DNA from: Ferruginibacter sp.
GTDB taxonomy: Bacteria; Bacteroidota; Bacteroidia; Chitinophagales; Chitinophagaceae
Assembly (NCBI GenBank): GCA_025350645.1
Contig: JANXXM010000052.1
Location: forward strand, 1 to 36,614
Direction: 5' to 3'
Length of the DNA: 36,614 bases
Shown here: positions 32,760 to 36,614 of the stretch, in pieces
Layout: the number at the start of each line of letters is the position of its first letter
Position numbering within the stretch: position 1 is the first letter of the stretch
Notes under the pieces: model-generated
Databases searched by the model: none
What the model was told of the DNA's origin: nothing
Seen by the model: the letters and a program-made list of their open reading frames with translations, nothing else
Translations under genes and position numbers: made by a program

Positions 32760-33755
32760 ATGATCTTACAAGAAAGAATTGAACTAATGGCGAAATTAGG
32801 GAACTACCTAAAAGCTAATAATGAAGAATGGCAGGAAATAAAATTACAGGCTTATCATAAAAACGGCTGGTTTACACCTCACTTTATACAATCAGCGGCA
32901 GATAATATTGCAGATAATTTTCTGGACAAGGATAAACTTTCTGCATGGGCTCAGCATTATCAGATTTATGATACTATTACTACCAAAAATATTGGAATTA
33001 TAATGGCGGGCAATATCCCAATGGTAGGATTTCATGATATGCTTTGCGTATTTATAAGCGGGCATTACCAAACTATAAAGCTATCTGCTAAAGATGATTT
33101 GTTGCTAAAGCACCTTGTACAGGTTTTATATAGCTGGAATGTGGAAATACAAAACCATATTGGCTTTGCAGAAATGCTTAAAAACTGCGACGCATATATT
33201 GCAACAGGCAGCAACAATTCGGCTATTGTTTTTGAAGAATATTTTAGCAAATATCCCAACATCATCCGCAAAAACAGAACATCAGTGGCTATACTTACGG
33301 GTAAAGAAACAGCAAAAGAACTTGCTGCACTTGCAAATGATATTCATTTGTATTTTGGGCTGGGTTGCAGGAATGTTACCAAAATATATGTGCCTGCAGA
33401 ATATGATTTTGTTGCGCTGCTAAAATCTTTTGAACCCTACAAATATTTTGCAGATCATCATAAGTATAAAAATAATTTTGATTACCAGCTGTCTATTATT
33501 TTGCTCAATAATATTTATTACATGACAAATGATGCTACCCTTCTAATAGAAAACACATCTTTTTTTACACCCGTAAGTGTGGTTAATTATGAATTTTATT
33601 CAGATAAAAACAAGCTGATTGCATTAATAGACAAAAATGATAGTATTCAATGCATAACAGGAGGTGGTTTTATACCCTTCGGTAATACGCAGCAGCCACA
33701 ATTATTTGCTTATGCAGATGGAGTAGATGTGATGCAGTTTTTATTGGCGCTGTAA
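32760..33755 (+). CDS. Acyl-CoA reductase (LuxC-like)
   Basis: From ATG 32760 the product has 331 residues. Stretches typical of the LuxC/acyl-CoA reductase branch of the aldehyde dehydrogenase superfamily are NIGIIMAGNIPMVGFHDM, YIATGSNNSAIVFEEYF, NRTSVAILTGKE and FGLGCRNVTKIYVP with its likely nucleophilic Cys. The reaction would be NADPH-dependent reduction of an acyl-CoA to an aldehyde, but the acyl group is unknown. It lies divergent to the ferredoxin gene; no luxA/B or LuxE gene is near, so it is unlikely to relate to light emission. Confidence 0.88.
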   Translation: MILQERIELMAKLGNYLKANNEEWQEIKLQAYHKNGWFTPHFIQSAADNIADNFLDKDKLSAWAQHYQIYDTITTKNIGIIMAGNIPMVGFHDMLCVFISGHYQTIKLSAKDDLLLKHLVQVLYSWNVEIQNHIGFAEMLKNCDAYIATGSNNSAIVFEEYFSKYPNIIRKNRTSVAILTGKETAKELAALANDIHLYFGLGCRNVTKIYVPAEYDFVALLKSFEPYKYFADHHKYKNNFDYQLSIILLNNIYYMTNDATLLIENTSFFTPVSVVNYEFYSDKNKLIALIDKNDSIQCITGGGFIPFGNTQQPQLFAYADGVDVMQFLLAL

Positions 33756-33886
33756 AAAAAGCACTGTGTTATTTATTAATCTCATATTATCATTTATGAA
33801 TGATGATTTATCAATTTAGTAAGGCATCAACATGGCATTAATATTGTCTTTTACAGCATTCGCAAAAAATTACGGATATTACCGGC

Positions 33887-33894
33887 TATTTTTG
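33887..33894 (+). promoter_or_regulatory. Bacteroidota -7 element for lon
   Basis: TATTTTTG matches TAnnTTTG and ends 26 nt before the lon ATG at 33921. A -33 element is not clear and no heat-shock inverted repeat (CIRCE) is visible. Confidence 0.4.
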
Positions 33895-33920
33895 CCAAAT
33901 TGACGAACTAAATTATATAA

Positions 33921-36320
33921 ATGGATCAAAAGTTTTTTTTACAGGGGCAGGAAGATGAAATGGAGTTTATGCCGATCATTCCGCTTACCGAAGATGAAGA
34001 TGGAAATGGTGATGAACAGGTGTTTCCAGAAGAACTTCCGATATTACCGCTAAGAAATACAGTGTTGTTTCCCGGTGTAGTTATTCCTATTACTGTAGGG
34101 CGGGATAAAAGTATAAAAGCGGTTACAGATGCTTACAAGGCTGACAAGTTGGTAGGCGTGGTGGCACAAAAAGACAGCAATGTGGAAGAGCCTGAAATAA
34201 AAGATTTGGAAAAAATAGGCACTGTTGCAAAGCTGGTAAAATTAATTAAAATGCCTGATGGCGGCACAACCGTTATTATACAAGGCAGAAAACGTTTTGC
34301 CATTGAAAAAATTACCAGCGAAGAACCCTATTTTAAGGCGAGTATAAAAATACTGGATGAAGCTGAAAAAAAAACTGATCCGGATCTGGATGCTATTGTA
34401 GGAAGTATAAAAGACCTTGCTGCACAAATTATTGGTCTCTCACCTAATATACCAAGCGAAGCTGGCATCATTTTAAAAAATATAGAAAATCCATCTTTTC
34501 TTATACATTTTGTAAGCAGTAATTTAAGTACGGATTTAAAGCAAAAACAAAAATTACTGGAGATAAGTGATCTTAAGCAAAGGGCGGAATTATTGATGGG
34601 GCTTATGCATACCGAGTTACAATACGCCGAGCTAAAAAACAAAGTAACCAATAAAACGAGGAGTGAACTGGATAAACAGCAACGGGAATATTTTTTGCAG
34701 CAACAAATGAAAGCCATAAAAGATGAACTGGGTGGCGATAACGTAGCAGAGGTAAAGGAAATGCAAAAAAAAGCTGAGTCAAAAAAATGGAGTGAAGCTG
34801 CCGCAGAAATGTTTAAAAAAGGCGTAGAAAAACTTGAGCGTATGCACCCTTCTACCCCGGATTATTCTGTAGTATATAACCACCTGGACCTAATGCTTGA
34901 CCTGCCCTGGGATGATTTTACAAATGACTCTTATGATCTTAAAAAAGCAAAAAAAGTATTGGACCATGACCATTATGGCATGCACAAAATAAAAGAGCGG
35001 ATATTGGAATACCTGGCTGTGCTAAAATTAAAAGGCGATATGAAGAGCCCGATACTCTGTTTTGTAGGTCCTCCGGGTATTGGTAAAACAAGTTTGGGCA
35101 AAAGTATAGCAGCAGCTATAAACAGAAAATACGTACGGTTAAGTTTAGGAGGTGTGCACGATGAAAGTGAAATACGTGGGCATCGTAAAACATATATTGG
35201 TGCTATGCCAGGCCGCATTTTGCAATCTATACGCAAAGCGAAAAGTGGTAATCCTGTAATGATACTAGATGAAATAGATAAAGTGGGTGCAGACCAGCGG
35301 GGAGATCCATCTTCTGCATTGCTTGAGGTACTAGACCCCGAACAAAACAACACTTTTTATGACAATTACCTGGAGCTGGAATATGACCTGAGTAAAGTAC
35401 TTTTTATTGCAACAGCAAATAGTATAAGCAATATACAACCCGCCCTAAGAGACCGTTTGGAAATTATTGACCTAAGCGGCTATGCAATAGAAGAAAAAAT
35501 AGAAATTGCAAAAAGGCACTTGCTTCCAAAGGAAAAGGAAATGCATGGATTAAAACCGGAAAGTTTTAAAATAAGCGAAACTGTTTTGGAAAAAGTAATA
35601 GCAGATTACACAAGGGAGAGTGGTGTAAGAGAACTGGACAGGCAGCTTGCTAGCATTATGCGCTACCAGGCAAAAGAAATGGTAATGAGAGGTAAACTTA
35701 AAGCTACAATTACCAATAATGATGTAGAGAAAATATTGGGCAAACCAAGATATAGCAACGAATTATATAAAGCAGCCAATATACCAGGTGTGGCAGTAGG
35801 CCTTGCTTGGACTTATGTAGGCGGAGATATTTTATTTATAGAAACGCAGCTAAGCGATGGTAAAGGCGACCTGCAGCTTACCGGTAACCTGGGTAATGTG
35901 ATGAAGGAAAGCGCTAGTACAGCTTTTACATGGCTTAAAGCGAACTATAAAAAAGCAGGGTTGGATATAGAAATGCTCAATAAAAAAAATGCGCATATTC
36001 ATGTGCCGGAAGGTGCAACACCTAAAGACGGACCCAGTGCAGGTATAACGATGATGACAGCACTGGCAAGTGCATTTAGCGGGCGAAAAGTAAAACCTTT
36101 TCTGGCTATGACGGGAGAAATAACCTTACGTGGCCAGGTACTGCCTGTAGGAGGCATTAAAGAAAAGGTATTGGCGGCAAAAAGATCCGGCATTAAAGAA
36201 ATTATTATGTGCTACATCAATGAAAAAGATGTGGTAGAAATAAATCCCTTATTTATTAAAGGAATGAAATTTCATTATGTAAAAACAATGTTGCAGGTGC
36301 TGGATATTGCCTTGGTATAA
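33921..36320 (+). CDS. lon: ATP-dependent protease La
   Basis: This 799-residue cytoplasmic protease degrades misfolded and regulatory proteins. The N-terminal LON substrate-binding domain starts at [19 protein letters not shown] (about 39-57). A coiled-coil region follows (about 205-290, [17 protein letters not shown]). The AAA+ module has Walker A GPPGIGKT (383-390) and Walker B VMILDEID (446-453). The protease domain has catalytic Ser706 in KDGPSAG and a Lys in GGIKEK near 747-749. A 40-residue acidic N-terminal extension is longer than in E. coli. It stands alone after the acyl-CoA reductase gene and is followed by two hairpins. Confidence 0.97.
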   Translation: MDQKFFLQGQEDEMEFMPIIPLTEDEDGNGDEQVFPEELPILPLRNTVLFPGVVIPITVGRDKSIKAVTDAYKADKLVGVVAQKDSNVEEPEIKDLEKIGTVAKLVKLIKMPDGGTTVIIQGRKRFAIEKITSEEPYFKASIKILDEAEKKTDPDLDAIVGSIKDLAAQIIGLSPNIPSEAGIILKNIENPSFLIHFVSSNLSTDLKQKQKLLEISDLKQRAELLMGLMHTELQYAELKNKVTNKTRSELDKQQREYFLQQQMKAIKDELGGDNVAEVKEMQKKAESKKWSEAAAEMFKKGVEKLERMHPSTPDYSVVYNHLDLMLDLPWDDFTNDSYDLKKAKKVLDHDHYGMHKIKERILEYLAVLKLKGDMKSPILCFVGPPGIGKTSLGKSIAAAINRKYVRLSLGGVHDESEIRGHRKTYIGAMPGRILQSIRKAKSGNPVMILDEIDKVGADQRGDPSSALLEVLDPEQNNTFYDNYLELEYDLSKVLFIATANSISNIQPALRDRLEIIDLSGYAIEEKIEIAKRHLLPKEKEMHGLKPESFKISETVLEKVIADYTRESGVRELDRQLASIMRYQAKEMVMRGKLKATITNNDVEKILGKPRYSNELYKAANIPGVAVGLAWTYVGGDILFIETQLSDGKGDLQLTGNLGNVMKESASTAFTWLKANYKKAGLDIEMLNKKNAHIHVPEGATPKDGPSAGITMMTALASAFSGRKVKPFLAMTGEITLRGQVLPVGGIKEKVLAAKRSGIKEIIMCYINEKDVVEINPLFIKGMKFHYVKTMLQVLDIALV

Positions 36321-36413
36321 TTGTTATCCACATTTAAAAACCATATTTATACTTAGCCCGTATGTTTTATTATCTCAGCTAATTTCATGTTGGTTGTTTT
36401 AAGGGTTAAAAGA

Positions 36414-36449
36414 AAATTCCCGCCGGTTCTCCGGGGGGAATTTATTTTT
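36414..36449 (+). terminator. Intrinsic terminator after lon
   Basis: AAATTCCCGCCGG pairs with CCGGGGGGAATTT (one G-G mismatch) around a TTCT loop, then a T-rich tail. It lies 94 nt after the lon stop. Confidence 0.8.
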
Positions 36450-36566
36450 TTAATAGGTTTAATATATTTTCGTAGAAATTATTACAGTTATCACTCGCAC
36501 ACTATATGAAAATTAATGACAATGTAGTCAAAAATGGTTGGTAAAAACTTTTAAAAAGCATATTGG

Positions 36567-36601
36567 AAAAGGGTTTCAATTGACTAAATTGAAACCCTTT
36601 T
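36567..36601. terminator. Second bidirectional hairpin at the right edge
   Basis: A perfect 15-bp stem (AAAAGGGTTTCAATT with AATTGAAACCCTTTT) has a 5-nt loop GACTA. Its A/T ends allow termination in both directions. It could end a minus-strand gene lying past the window. Confidence 0.8.
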
Positions 36602-36614
36602 CAATTTTATTATT

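Larger units (their letters stand above)
36321..36614. other. Geneless right edge with two hairpins
   Basis: No gene is called. A 12-codon frame starting near 36507 is too short to trust. The hairpins at 36414-36449 and 36567-36601 probably end transcripts; the second may belong to a gene just beyond the window. Confidence 0.5.

Noticed and set aside
32760..33755. Bioluminescence-type lux operon
   Set aside because: Only a LuxC-like reductase is present. No luciferase, LuxD or LuxE gene is nearby, and LuxC-like genes are common in non-luminous Bacteroidota.
36507..36545. 12-codon frame between the two hairpins after lon
   Set aside because: Too short, and there is no promoter or ribosome-binding context to support it.
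1..36614. tRNA, rRNA, CRISPR, phage or insertion sequence
   Set aside because: I looked for T-loop-like motifs, evenly spaced repeats, transposase motifs and integrases on both strands and found none.

Overview
This looks like a chromosomal segment of a Bacteroidota bacterium, most likely of the Chitinophagaceae or a near relative. The evidence is the AT-rich sequence, several close matches to the Bacteroidota promoter -7 element TAnnTTTG, a secreted protein with a type IX secretion (T9SS type A) C-terminal domain, a TonB-dependent receptor, head-GIN proteins, an archaeal/eukaryote-like prolyl-tRNA synthetase, and many small membrane protein families typical of this phylum. I saw no tRNA, rRNA, CRISPR array, prophage, transposase or known defence island. 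All names come from reading motifs; no database search was possible.

Layout. 1-344 is repeat-rich and geneless. 345-1532 (-) is glutaryl-CoA dehydrogenase. 1804-4016 (+) is a possible operon of a membrane protein, a beta-lactamase-fold serine hydrolase and an SGNH hydrolase. 4018-5633 (-) is pyrF overlapping a sterol-desaturase-like gene by 4 nt. 5811-8947 (-) is proS followed by four small membrane proteins. 9096-10680 (+) is an arginase-family enzyme coupled to a membrane protein. 10748-12274 (-) is a cryptochrome/photolyase. 12426-14401 (-) is Thermus-type isocitrate dehydrogenase followed by two small related proteins, with a divergent LysR regulator at 14489-15421. 15707-17011 (+) is an uncharacterised radical SAM protein. 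17236-18845 (-) is an OmpA/PD40 protein broken by a one-base shift. 18994-19686 (+) is a DUF4328-like membrane protein. 20074-22035 (-) holds a T9SS cargo and a small beta-barrel. 22144-24517 (-) holds a stand-alone catalytic subunit of methylmalonyl-CoA mutase and a membrane-anchored protein. 24764-25108 (+) is an A-type Fe-S carrier. 25355-26829 (-) is a pair of head-GIN proteins. 26904-29253 (+) is a promoter, TPP riboswitch and TonB-dependent receptor, closed by a strong terminator. 29469-32209 (-) is lipoprotein, ddl, PASTA protein and rhodanese. 32375-33755 is a divergent ferredoxin/LuxC-like reductase pair. 33921-36320 (+) is lon.

How the genes work together. Most of the window is core metabolism and housekeeping: pyrimidine synthesis, translation, TCA cycle, Fe-S assembly, cell wall and proteolysis, with envelope proteins between. 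The best supported regulatory unit is the TPP riboswitch in front of the TonB receptor, which marks that receptor as a likely thiamin or thiamin-precursor importer. The least understood parts are the radical SAM protein with four extra cysteines, the membrane-protein cluster behind proS, the twin small proteins behind icd, the photolyase lacking the usual proximal tryptophan, and several families of dispersed hairpin repeats, one of which sits directly at gene 3' ends in the same orientation. I found no convincing wholly new multi-gene system; these are the leads I would follow.
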